From: Colletotrichum lupini
Lineage: Eukaryota > Ascomycota > Sordariomycetes > Glomerellales > Glomerellaceae
DNA: 64,000 nucleotides
Assembly: GCF_023278565.1 (NCBI RefSeq)
Contig: NC_064675.1
Coordinates: 1,674,001-1,738,000 of the forward strand
Reading direction: 5' to 3'
The notes beneath the pieces are model-generated. The model was not told where the DNA came from and made no database searches. It saw nothing but the letters and a program-made list of their open reading frames with translations. Below are positions 22,701 to 33,683 of the stretch, piece by piece (within the stretch, counting starts at the first letter, position 1; each line of letters starts with the position of its first letter). Made by a program: the position numbers and the translations under genes.

Positions 22701-25609
22701 ACGTAAAAAGAGTATTACTTAGCTTAATAAATCCCTTTTATAAATACTTTAATAAATAGGCTCTTATAACCTCTAGCTCCGGTATTAACTACTTATATAA
22801 AGAGTAGTAAGTTAGCTTCTCTTTATTACTATTTAAGAGCTCGATTTTATAATTATATAGCTTATAAAGCGCTAATATATTACTAACTACTTTATTAAAA
22901 ATGTCAGTTTAAGGTTATAAATACTTTAATAAGTTCGTTACTATAAGGTTATAAGTAACTTAGTTATTATTATATAAGGGGTCTGCTTCTTCTTTTTTAT
23001 TTTTTATAATATAGTTAAGCTTATAAAGTAATATAGAGCCTATTTTAACGTCGTTCTACCTTAAGTTCTTTTTAAAATCGGGAGCGCTAATAAAAGTAAT
23101 ATTTATTTATACTATTACTAAGTATAGTTTTTATTACCTAGCCCTTTCCGCGGGGGTAATATTAATACTATTAAGGGCGCGATCTATTTTCTTTATATTC
23201 TTAGCCTTGTTTAACTATTATATTTAGCGGGCCGTCGTTTTTAGCGGGCGTAGTAATATCCTAATTAATATACCCTTTACTTACTATTACTAAAGTTTTT
23301 AGTTATAGCGGGTTATATCTATTTTAAATAGGTCCTACTAGTAGTTAGCGTCGATTTAATATTATATATTAATAACTTCTGGGGTATATAAGTCCTCAAT
23401 ATCCCTAATAATAATAGAGGGCGTTTTTTATAATAATAAGTCCTTAAGCTATATTAGCTATTAATAATAAATATTAGAGTTTACTCCGTAGTATTTAAAC
23501 TACTTCTACCTTAGGATTAGGTCGTAGCGGCCCGTGTTAAACTAAAAGAGGGGTACTTTTAAAAAGACCTATTAATTAATATATAAATTAGCGGTTTATA
23601 CTACGCTAGTATTATTTAATTGCTTTTTATTAAACCCGGTAGTAAGGATTAAGTAATATAATTTATAAGATAGGGCTGTATAGAACTATTATAATAAAAG
23701 GGTTACGTAGTTATTTATAAATCCGTACTTATTAACTCCCGTATTAAATAAGGCTCTTAAGCGAATTCTATATTTATTAAATATTAATATAAGCTTTATT
23801 TTAAGGGGCTAGCCCCGTACGAGATCCTATAAGTTTACTAAATTAATTACTAATTTTCTATTCTTTTTATATATATCCCCTAGCTAAGAGTTTATTTTTA
23901 CTAAGGGTTTTAGTTTTCTAAACCCAACTCTATTTTAATAGGGCCCGTAGTAATATTAATAATAATTATAGTAATCTTCGGCTTCTTAGGGTAGTCCTTA
24001 GAGATATATTTAGTATTATTATAAACGAAATAAGCGCTATTATTTTTAAATTTTTAATATAGGGCTTTAGGGATCGTCTCGCGGGTAAAGGTACGACCTC
24101 GGTCCTATTTAGTACCCCTAGTACTTTTATTATTTCCGCTACTTTTATTATTTTTATTATTTTTACCCGAGGTTTAGTAAGTTTAATTAAAAGCCTTAAC
24201 CGGGCGGCCCTCTATAAAAGGGGGCTATATTACGTTAGCTAACTAAGTAACGTACTTAGTATATTTTTAAAAAGTAGCCGTATTATCTAAGTATTTTAAT
24301 ATAGCCTAGTTACGAAAATATATAAATAGCTTATTATAAAAACGGCGCTTTTATTAAGACTTTAAAAGCTTATTAATACGCACGAGCTTAGTAAATATAG
24401 AGCGCTTTTAGTAAACGTTTTTAAATATAATCGTAAGTATATTTAGTTTATAACTAGCGTTATTTATAGTAGTCGGGCTAATATAAGCCGACTTAAGCTT
24501 ATAGAGTAGCTACTTAGTTATAATAATCTTATTAAAAATTAGTATTAAGTATATAAATTCCGTAGCGCTATTTCTAATCTTATTAATAATATACTCTAAG
24601 TAGTACTTATCCGTATTATAATTAGTATTTTCTAAGCGCTTTGTAATACGCTAAAACTAATAATCGAACTTAAAATTAATATTATTATTTATAAAACTAA
24701 GTACGTTAAGTATTTTTTAAGAACTATAAGTAACGGGATAGGACGAGGCTAGAGTAGTTTTATAGCTACCCTACGTTTTTAAATATACTAATTACTACTT
24801 TAATACGCTAAAAGTAATAATATTCTAAATAGAACTAGCCTAAGAGCCGTTTTTTAATTACTCTAGCCTTTTAGCTATAGCTACGTTACTAATATAGGCT
24901 TAGGTAAGGGCTTTTTTTATAATACGGAACTTTATAATAATAATATATATAAGGTCGAGGTTCTTACGGGTTATTATATATAAGTACTTAGTACTATTAC
25001 TTAGCTAGTTAATAATAAAAGCTAGGACTTATTCTAATTAGTACTAAGTAATATATATCTTTAGCTACTATTCGATTTATTTAAGTAGGGTCTTTTTATC
25101 GTTTTTAAAATATAACTCTTAAATAAGGTCGAGGTCGATATACTACTTAATATTCTTTTTAAAAAGGATATTATTATAGATATAAATAAGTAAGGTAAGC
25201 TAGTTAGCTAGGTTATTAAAGTACGCTAAGTAATTAGCCTAAGTAGTAAAGGGTAAAAAGCGCTCTATTAGCTAGTTAAATAGCGCGACCTTAAAATTAA
25301 TAACTAAGAGCTTAGTACTTTTATTAGGACTTATAACGCTCTATTAGGACTTATAAAAATAGTAACTTTATTAAAAGCCGTTAGTATAAAAAAAGACCTA
25401 GCCTCTTTAATTATATCCTCTAACTATTATATTTAATAAAGGGGGTATATATTTAAAAAATATTAATTATAATACTAATATATAATTAATTTAGTTAGCT
25501 ATCGCTTAGCTCTCTTATACGCTTTCTTAATAAGGGTAGCTAGTAATTAATTAATTAAGATATTATTATTCCGTTTTTAAAGAATAGTTAATTAAGTAAC
25601 GTTAAGTAG

Positions 25610-25832
25610 TATTATAAAAGGGAACTCGAAGTAGGTTAGAACGCTACTATATTAACCTAATTAACTAAAGACTTAATATAAAAAGGGAAAAAATAGAATA
25701 ATAAGTAGAAGGTAACGGGCTAGCCCTTTAGGCCTAGCGGTCTAGCTCGTTACGTAACTACTAAGAGCTTAGCCGTATAGCCTAAGGCTGAGCCACAGGG
25801 CCCACAGGGCCCTAATGCCCACTGCCGTAACA
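25610..25832 (-). repeat. Right LTR of nested gypsy element
   Basis: 223 bp, ending atgcccactgccgtaaca. This end is less mutated than the matching end of the left LTR (cttattattataata), so the two LTRs have taken different mutations. Confidence 0.88.
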
Positions 25833-27731
25833 AACGAATAAATAGTAATAAAAGCTTTTAATAAGCGGGCTTTTATTTATAAATAGTAAGGGAAGGTCCC
25901 TTAAATAATAAATATAGAGGTAGTTAAAAGGGTAAATTTAATAAGGCTAAAGTCTATTTTTTTAATACTTAAAGAGAAGACGTTACTTTTTTTAATATTT
26001 AAAAAAGAAAAAATAATACTAAATAAATCTAGGGGTAGTTAGAAAGGTCCTTTTTATATTACTTAGATTACTTAAATACTAAGCTTATATAAGTATTCTA
26101 TATAAACGAAAAGTACGGCTTAAATAATTTCTAAGGGATTATTTTAAATACTAAGGTATTATAATAGTTAATAAAAGGAAAAGGGTAATTCTAAATATTA
26201 TAAAAAAATCGCGCTAGTAATACTTAATACGTTAATAATAAGTATTATAAAAATTAGTTTTAGTTTAGGTAAAAAAATCGTTATTCTAAGTACGGTAGAA
26301 GTAGAGACGTACTTCGGAACGATAATTTTTTATATTTTACTTATTAATACCCTATTTCTTTTATATTTAAAAGATATAGATTAACTAAGTATTATTTTTA
26401 ATAATATAAAGAATAGAATATTTAGTAATAAGTACTTCGAGATAGTCGAACGACGATAGAGGTATGCGTTTATAAAGATTATTAATAATACGAAGTTAAT
26501 TAATTACCTAACGGAAAGTAAGCTTAGATAACTATACTAGAGAATTAGGTATTTATTAGTAGGCTATATATTACGATTTTTATATTAATTAATTATTAAT
26601 AATTATATTTACGTACGACCCGTACTTACTAATTTCTAAGTATAAAAGCGACTAATTTAGGATTATTAAAATATAGACCGATAATATATTAAGTCTATTT
26701 AATATTAATTTTATAAAAAAGGAGGATAAAAAGCTCTAAAAAATAAGCTTTATAGCAAAGCTAAAAGAGGTCCTTATAATAAAAACCCCCCTAGTATTTA
26801 ATAATAAGATTTTTATTATTAAAAAGAAAACTATCGTTTTTTAATAAAAAGGGTAGGGCGAAAAAATTAACTTTATTAATCCGAACGTAATTAATATTAA
26901 AAAGCGGTATAAAGCTAAGCTCGCGCGAGGGGTATATATTATAAGTATATATTAGCTTAAAGTAACTTTTAATTATATTAAAATAGTATAAGCTATAAAT
27001 TTAACTAAACGAGACGTCGAAGTATTTAATAAGCGGCTTAAATAGTAATAAATAAATCTTAATTAAGGCCTCGTTTACTACTTAATTAACCTAATAATAA
27101 ATAAGCTCTACGTCTTTATTAATAAGTTATTTATAAATAATAATAACCTTACTTTATAATTGAAGTATATTATTATCCTAGTTAATAAGAGTATAAGTAA
27201 AAGCGAATTTATTATATATAGTAATATAATTTATTACTTATTAACTAAAAATAAGTAAATAATAAGAAGTATACTTACGTTAGAGGTTTATAATATAATT
27301 AATAGCGTTAATTTTTCTTACGTAATTTTAATAATATTAAAGAAGATTACTAATTAGTTTAGCTTTTTACCGATCTTAATAATTATTTATACTAATTCTT
27401 ATTTACTATATAAATACTTTATTAAATTGAAAAAAAAAAAAAAAAAGAGGCTTATAATTAATATTATAGCCCTTAGGTAATTATATAAAAAGCATAAGAT
27501 ACTTAAAATCCGTTAAATTAATAATAATAATAACCTTATTAATATTTTTATAAAATAGTACTTAATAAGGGGTTAAAGTAATTCGTAAGTAATAAAAAAG
27601 TTAATATATAAATAAAAAGATGAATTATATAAAAAGAATAGAAAAAAGGAATAAAAAGAAACGACTTAATAAACGGACCCGAGGTCGAATTATATTTCTA
27701 ACTATAATAAGTAAATTAAAAAAAAAAAAAA

Positions 27732-27942
27732 GTTAATATTAAATTAGAAATCTAATTTAACCGTAGTATATAACTAACTATATAGGGGCTAATTAGGGGC
27801 CCTATTTATAATTATTATAACTAGCTTAACCTACGGTTAGAACCTCCTTTTTATACTTATTACGTAAATATTTATATAGTTTAATTAATTTCTTCGTTAA
27901 CCCACGGTTCGAACTAACTACCTTATAATAGGGATACTAATA
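27732..27942 (+). repeat. 3' LTR of copia copy 1
   Basis: About 211 bp after a polypurine tract (aaattaaaaaaaaaaaaaag). Ends gggatactaata. Unlike the upstream LTR, it keeps acggttcgaactaac, so its RIP load differs. Confidence 0.85.
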
Positions 27943-28605
27943 TATTATTTGTATTTATATCCGGCTAAACTTAAGTTCGATAAATCTTTCTCATCAAGTG
28001 GGTGGTTCATACAGGCAACACGGCGTAAAGAGACTTTGCTACAACCCGGATTAATGCTGTTGAGAGCTCGATAAGAAGCCGCCCCGTTCCGTCTTCCATT
28101 ATATAGCAGTTGACAAGTTCCTTTCTTCGTCCGGTAGCTAGACAGAGAGAAATACCTCAGGCATCTTGTCTGTAAGCTGGAGTGCCTGGAATGCTTCTCA
28201 CCTAAGGCCAGGGTGAGGATAACGGTGAAGGTGAGGTGAGTCTGGGTTTGATGGCTGGCACCTGCCTCAACCTCCAAGCCTAGCTCCTCCCTCGATCGCG
28301 CCTTCCCACTCAGGAATCTATGAGACGGCCTCCCAACGCGCTATCAAAACAATCTCGCGTTCTACCAGCCGCATCCTCTATTTTCTCTCACCCGCACATT
28401 GCCTCACTCTTCCCCTCTCATACACACGCTTCCGCTCGCACTTCGCACCATAATTCATTTCACCTTGCGATCTTCACGTTCAAGCATCCCCCAAAATAAA
28501 AGTTCAACAAGTATCACAAGACAACGCGTACCAAAAGCAAGAATTTCTTTGCACACCAATTTTGATTCATTTTGCTGATCATTGCAGGTGTACCAGCTCG
28601 CCAAG
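27943..28605. other. Promoter region of the tetrad-repeat gene
   Basis: About 0.66 kb between the copia LTR and the next gene. It contains a strongly pyrimidine-rich stretch (about 28370-28450, tctctcaccc.. and cttccgctcgc), typical of fungal promoters and leaders. A possible 5' UTR intron acceptor (gctgatcattgcag) lies at 28574-28587, just before the ATG. The minus-strand open frame at 27945-28277 begins next to the LTR and I do not support it. Confidence 0.55.
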
Positions 28606-30128
28606 ATGCATCTCGTTCCTGAGACTGTCAAATCTATCGACCTCATCGAGGTGAGTGCTCACGCTGGTTTTTGTTGACAGTGATGAATCTACGATGTGAT
28701 TGATGAGCGCCGATGATTACAATACTGACCATGGATCTGTAGGAGCTCATGATGGAGAGAGCCGCCTTGAATGCCAGTCTCGACGAGACCAACAAAAAGA
28801 TTGCTGCGGCTCAGGAAGCCTTTGAGAATGAGAAGCAGCAGCACATTAAGATGGAGGCCGACAACAAGAAGCGCATCATCCAAGCCTTGAATCGTGAGCC
28901 GATTGAGCTTATGGCAAACGAGCACCACGTTCACCGCCCTGCCGCTTCTGGCCGCACCGGCAGCGCTACGACGACTGAATATACCAACAACATCGAGGGC
29001 ATTAATAACGTCAGCCCTATCAAGGACACCGTTGACGATTGCTGCTGGCAACCTATCTCTAGAGCGTCCAAGGACGCCTTGTCTGGCTCGAAGGGTATCA
29101 AGTCTGGGCGTTCAACTCTGTCCGACATCTCTTCCCTTGAGGACACCTCTGTCAATCGCAACTCTCCCTTGTTCCACCGTTCCGTCAGCCTGTCAAAGGA
29201 GACGCCTGTCTTTGATCAGGTGCTCCCCAGCGACAACACCGCTGCTTTCATGGCTCACATCATGCATGAACTCAAGAACGAGCTCAAGAAGGAGCTTCAG
29301 GCAAGAGTCGACGGAGAATTCAAGCGCTCAATCGAAGAGCGTCTCATCCAGGAGCTCTCTCAGGAGCTCACCGGCGACATCAAGGGCCGCCTCTACTATG
29401 AGCTCAGAGAGGAGCTGAAGCGTATCCTCAAGCGCGACATCACGTTCAAGGTCAAGCAGGACGTCAAGCGCGAGATGAGACTTGAGATGGTTAGCCAGCT
29501 AAAGTACGACATCATGGAGGACGTCAAGGGCAGTGTCATTGCCGAGCTTAAGGAGATCCAGAACGAAGTCAACAATGAGCTGAAGAATGAGATCAAAGAA
29601 GAGGTCTTCAACAGAATCAAGGTCGCTCTCACGCAAGATGCCCTGGACCAGCTCAAAGACACCATGAAGGGAGAGATCAAGAACGATGTCTCTAAGATTG
29701 TGCACGACGCCCAGCGAGCCATTGGCACCACTCCTGCGGCCAAGACTGAGGAGCACATGCTCCCTGCTATTCGAGGTGCTGTTCCTATCATTCAAGAGTG
29801 TGTCGTCGCCAACTTGCAGGACGCTCTCGACTTCTACTTCAAGAACCAGCTTTTCAAGCAGATGGATGATGCCATCAAGAAGAAGACCGGCGATGACTCT
29901 CAGTGGATGCTTTCTCAGATCGAGGCGTTGGTCCCCGTTACCGTTGCTGCCGAGGTTACCAAGGTCAAGGACGCTATGAAGACCGATCTGCACAAGGATG
30001 TGAAGGCCGAGATCGAGGAGGACTTTGGAGAGAATATGGAGGGTCTAGCCCGTGATGTTGTTCAGGAGGAGCTTGAGGCCTTTGAGACGCGTACCCAGCC
30101 GAACACAACTTATGTGTACCATATGTGA
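28606..30128 (+). CDS. Orphan fibrous protein with 4-residue hydrophobic repeat
   Basis: Not recognised as a known family. Exons 28606-28650 and 28743-30128 join over a 92 bp intron (GTGAGT, TAG) to give 476 aa starting MHLVPETVKSIDLIE. Residues about 10-65 form a charged coiled coil; about 70-180 are disordered and Ser/Thr-rich. From residue 184 (Phe) to 284 (Leu) a hydrophobic residue stands at every fourth position without a break, 26 in a row, separated by charged triplets (for example ELKNELKKEL, KVKQDVKREM). With one 3-residue and one 5-residue step the pattern runs to about residue 335. A further helical domain follows at about 345-465 (VANLQDALDFYFKNQLFKQM). No signal peptide or transmembrane segment is seen. 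A structural or scaffold role is inference. The gene sits alone just right of copia copy 1. Confidence 0.72.
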
Positions 30129-31408
30129 GATCCTTCTAGCTGACGGTCGGTCATGCGCTCTTGGCAAAGTCTAGATATGCTTTCAAGACCAAAGTCTTTA
30201 GTCTTTGGGATTGAGAAGGTGAAGGATTGGGCTACCTGGTGGATCACCGGCTTCAGTATTGGGATTCAAGGATAGGGTAATCAGAGACGGAAATTCCAAG
30301 GTTACAGTCAGCCTAGCATTCCCGACTCTGTGTCGAATATCCTAAATGTGATGAGAAAATGCAAAAAGATCAGCTTTCCTACCAAATTTCCTCGAACGAC
30401 GAAAGCCCTCATTAAGGGTGATTCGTTGGAGCCCAGCCCAGTTCCAAACCGAGGACACCTGAGATCATGTTGTCCTGCTTGTCTACAAAGAGTCTACGGC
30501 ACACCCAAGGTGGTGCCTCCATCTTACACTTCCACTCTATTTGGGGCGTAAGCAAGATTGCTATCCACAAAGACGAAGCCAAAGGCAATGCTCTTCGGTA
30601 TGTACTATTTGGAAAGGCGCGTTGTCAAAGTACTTTTAAGCCGCAATCAACGGTCAAAAACGCCACAGGTCTGGGAATGTCACCGGACGAATGTGGTTGG
30701 CAGAGAGGGATGGTGAGGAGGCAGTGCAGCGGGCTTGCAGGCCAATGGGGACCACCGGAAGACACTTCCAGCGGGCCGGACCGGGGTCCGACACCAGATT
30801 GGCGCAAGTGTGGTGGGAAGCAGGGGCACGTCCTTAACCAAAGGTAGTCCAGCGTATAACCCAACTAAGGTATCAGCAGCCTACTGGAATCATCCAAGAG
30901 TCAAAGTTTCTCGTGTAGAAGTTGCCTGGCTGTTTGGCATTCGGCGTGGTGCGCTTGTTCTGGTGAGCGGAGATAAGTGAGATTTGTAGCTTCCACATGA
31001 GGAAGTCCTCCAGCTTGCCAAGAATTACATTACCAACTATTACGTGTACAATACCTCTCTGAGCCATGTTCAGAAATGGTCATGTCGACGGTCTCCTCAG
31101 TCGGTTCCCATCTGAGTTTGAAGACTCAAACGTTGTGGTTGGTGCCTGACAGGCACGACACGTCGCGCGACGTGGGCGCGTGGCCGTTTGCACAGAATCT
31201 GCCTCCACCCGCAACCTTTCTGAACCAACACTTTAGCTTACCCTCTTTACCCTCCGCATTCCCAACCTGTCCAAATACTGTCAAACGGTACCCTCCACAT
31301 TTATCTTCAACACAGGCCAATCTTCATCCCCAGTACTCTCCATACAGATAGTAGCCTTCACCAACCACACGAATCTGCCCCCATATCGACCAGCCAAATC
31401 CCCTCACA
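30129..31408. other. Intergenic region, no gene recognised
   Basis: About 1.3 kb of normal composition. Open frames at 30330-30551, 30467-30847 and 31076-31351 overlap in different frames and carry no recognisable domain. The last 200 bp, rich in C and T, is likely the promoter and leader of the gene at 31409. Confidence 0.5.
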
Positions 31409-32151
31409 ATGGCCAAAAAGAAGAACGTATCTAGAAAGAAGCAGAGAAAGGGGACGAAGGCCAGAAAGATCCACCAAGAGACCGCTGAGCAGTTGGGTAA
31501 TCAGGGCGGCAAACAGGACATGCCCAAGAAACAAGTGGCCACCGACGAGAATGGCAGAAAGATGACGGTCATCATGGGAGGAGAAGCGGTATAGTTGGCC
31601 CTCGCAGCACACATCTCAGGTCATGAATCTTGGAAAGCTGACTGTTACCGCCGCAGGAGATGGAAAAGATCTGGGACCGCATGCAGGTGACCTTTGCCAT
31701 TCAATCTCAGTTCAGTACAATCTCCGAAAGGCTCGAGAGCGTCCGCTCAGCCATCGAAACCAAGTCGACCACGAGCGATCAGGAACAAGAAACCTTTAAG
31801 AAGGTGGAAGATGAAGCTGAACAACTACTCGGTCGCATGAGAGATGCCGTTAACGCCAACAATAGGCAGGCTGCTCAGCAAGGTGTGCAGATTTCGGACC
31901 TGGTTTGAGCACCTCCATAACAGCCCACAAGTATTTTTGCTAACAAAACTTAGGTTTCTGTTGACTTGTCACTTATGGAAGACTTACATCTCAAAGAGAT
32001 TGTGACGGGATTCGAGTTGGACCTGCTCAAAGTGACGATGAGTTTGAATTGGTGCGTCAGCGGTCTGCATCAAGCTACTCAGCCGGTGGACCCTGACGGC
32101 CTTGACTGTGTCCCTTTGGACAATGACAGAATGCGTCTGAGAGGTGGTTGA
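31409..32151 (+). CDS. Small orphan protein with basic N-terminus and RLRGG C-terminus
   Basis: Not recognised. Exons 31409-31588, 31657-31902 and 31954-32151 give 207 aa. Intron 1 is 68 bp (GTATAG donor, gctgac branch). Intron 2 is 51 bp (GTTTGA donor, a perfect ttgctaac branch, TTAG acceptor). Both are phase 0. The start context is strong (cacaATGgcc). Residues 2-20 are extremely basic (KKKNVSRKKQRKG), a likely nuclear or nucleolar signal. Residues about 61-142 are helical and charged (IWDRMQVTFAIQSQFSTISE), consistent with a coiled coil. The exon 3 part ends MRLRGG before TGA, the same five last residues as ubiquitin, though no beta-grasp fold is evident. If intron 2 is retained, the protein stops after ISDLV at 143 aa. 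The function is unknown. Confidence 0.62.
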
Positions 32152-32983
32152 GGAGCTTCAAAGGCGGTGGCCATTCTGATGTGGAACATTGCGTCGAGGC
32201 TTATCTGTTGTGTTTGCAGCAGGGAGATATTTGAAGGGATATGAGGAAACAGGCACAAAGGCTGCTTTGTGAAATCACACGTACAAGGCCATGTGGCCAA
32301 CCATTCTGCTGACTTGATGCTGTTTTTTCTGAATGGAACATCAAAAGGGCAGTTCAACTGACGCTGGGACATCAACAAAGTGATCGCGGTGGGTGGGGCG
32401 AAAAGAGGGCATTATTGGCTCTAGGCTCGAGAAAATACAATTTCGAGACTCACTGAATTTTCTGGACCAAGTACGTATCGAATCAGGTGACGGGATCACA
32501 CAATGAGAGATACCCAGGCAAATACCCAGCTGGAGAGATGGACATGGTAGGTGGGCAGAAGCAGGTGAAGTTGAATTTCGGCCGGGAAGGAACGACCAGT
32601 GCCCACATGGTTCGGCGGCTGTGGAGCTGCCACATCCGAGAAGGCTAGGTACTCCGGGCTGTCCCCGCCTCCCGAACTCCCTTCCTAAACGTGATATGAG
32701 GTTCCACTGCAGGTTCTAATTGCACCAAGTTACGAGGAGTTGCGAGGTATGAGGTCGAACATGATTTGCGGTGGTAGGACTGATTGGTGTTACTGGCTCA
32801 ATAAGGAACAATAGAATACATTCCCCGGTTGTGGTGCTATCGATAATGATGCTCACTCATCAATCATCATTCCTAATCCGACTGCAAAACCAAATGTGTA
32901 CTTCGTCTGAGTGCCTAGAGTCAACCGGTATGCAAGACCTGAAAGCCGCATCAGCGAGGAACAACAAGGCAATGGCCATTCCC
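32152..32983. other. Intergenic region, no gene recognised
   Basis: About 0.8 kb between the RLRGG gene and the broken gene on the other strand. Only short unsupported open frames occur (32771-33058 +, 32079-32378 -). Confidence 0.5.
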
Positions 32984-33683
32984 TTAATCACTATCTTCCT
33001 GGTCCATGAACTCAGCGCCGGTCACCTCGGTCTTAAGCAACGCGCGAGTCTCTTGTAGCTCGTTGTGAAAGTCGTGGTCCAGCTGCCGTACGAGCTCGAA
33101 CATGTGGATAATGCTAAACATAGGAAGGGATTGAGCGCCACAACAGTGGCAATGTGCGCCCACAGTATTCCTCAATGTGCAATAACCGACGATATCCGTG
33201 ATCACCTCCACACTTTTCTAGCTCAACTATGTGTTACTCGCGATGATCGCTTCATGTGGATGACGCCACCCTTTGTAGCTTTCAACAATTGATTCATTCC
33301 AGCCAAACGATCGGAGCAAGTTGAAAACATCAAACTCGGTGGGTTTTGTTAGTTCAGGTCATGTTTGCTCCAAGGACATTTTCCCTAAGACTGCGCACTT
33401 ACTCTCGGCTTCGAGGATAGGCATCCTATGTCGGCTAGATGTGGCGGTTTCATCGTGAAGATAGATGACTTTGTGATCATTAGTCAAGGTCTAATACACC
33501 TGCAAGACACTCCAATGTCAAAGCAGCGTCTGCACGTACGCGGTATTCCTGGCGCGACTTGATGATACTTTCTCGGGTGGCACTCCGTAAGTCAAACCCA
33601 GCTGGCTGTAAAATCATCAATCGAGGTTGCACGAACTGATGGAAGGTGTGCGAGCCAATGAAGACTACTTAAGGCCATTCCAT
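32984..33683 (-). pseudogene. Broken gene of unknown family
   Basis: On the minus strand, coding-like blocks follow each other but do not make an intact frame. From an ATG at 33683 the frame reads MEWP, then a TAA (33671-33669) where CAA would keep it open, then VVFIGSHTFHQFVQ, GFDLRSATRESIIKSRQEYR and ADAALTLECLAGVLD. A one-base shift or an unusually short 40 bp intron (33539-33500) leads to LTNDHKVIYLHDETATSSRH. A good intron (GTAAGTGC..actaac..CGAG) then leads to FDVFNLLRSFGWNESIVESY, and the last open block ends ELQETRALLKTEVTGAEFMD at TAG/TAA near 32984. The join between the last two blocks is not in phase with any clean splice pair. The family is not recognised; a live gene with a different exon model cannot be ruled out. 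Confidence 0.45.

Larger units (their letters stand above)
19513..25832 (-). mobile_element. Ty3/gypsy LTR retrotransposon nested in copia copy 1 (RIP-mutated)
   Basis: A 6,320 bp element with 223 bp LTRs at 19513-19735 and 25610-25832, flanked by the 4 bp duplication aacg (19509-19512, 25833-25836). The right LTR ends ccgtaaca and pairs with tattacg (from TGTTACG) at the left. A pyrimidine tract (ccccccctct) next to the left LTR is the polypurine tract seen from the other strand, so the element reads on the minus strand. Decayed reverse transcriptase confirms gypsy: minus-strand LRFYVN near 22650-22690 (family LRFCVD), RIKIFTKLNIK near 22550, and YINNILIF at about 22330-22360 (family YLDDILIY). 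All frames are broken by RIP-type changes. Confidence 0.9.
14675..27942 (+). mobile_element. Ty1/copia LTR retrotransposon, copy 1 (RIP-mutated, interrupted)
   Basis: A 13.3 kb interval bounded by two direct LTRs (14675-14885 and 27732-27942, each about 211 bp) with an A-rich polypurine tract directly before the right LTR. It is the same family and orientation as the element at 36020-43468. Decayed Pol can be read on the plus strand: the RNase H end shows YTNSYLLYKY at 27388-27417, matching YTDSYSLYKY in the other copy; the family assignment to copia rests on recalled fungal copia polyproteins. Stops fill all frames and CA/TG are nearly absent, as after RIP. It carries a nested gypsy element (19513-25832), a 1.2 kb insertion (15425-16646), and has lost about 1.7 kb of pol relative to copy 2. 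It cannot code for a functional product. Confidence 0.9.

Noticed and set aside
27860..27942. ggttcgaac within the LTRs as a tRNA B box (SINE or tRNA gene)
   Set aside because: The motif occurs in every LTR copy of a copia element with RT/RNase H remnants, no A box at proper spacing or cloverleaf was found, and gttcgaac is a simple palindrome.
14675..27942. Short spaced AT repeats as a CRISPR array
   Set aside because: Repeats are LTRs, RIP products or tandem units; there is no regular spacer arrangement and the organism is a eukaryote.
32131..32151. RLRGG tail as evidence of a true ubiquitin-like protein
   Set aside because: No beta-grasp pattern or ubiquitin-like residues precede the tail; I keep it only as an observation about the C-terminus.
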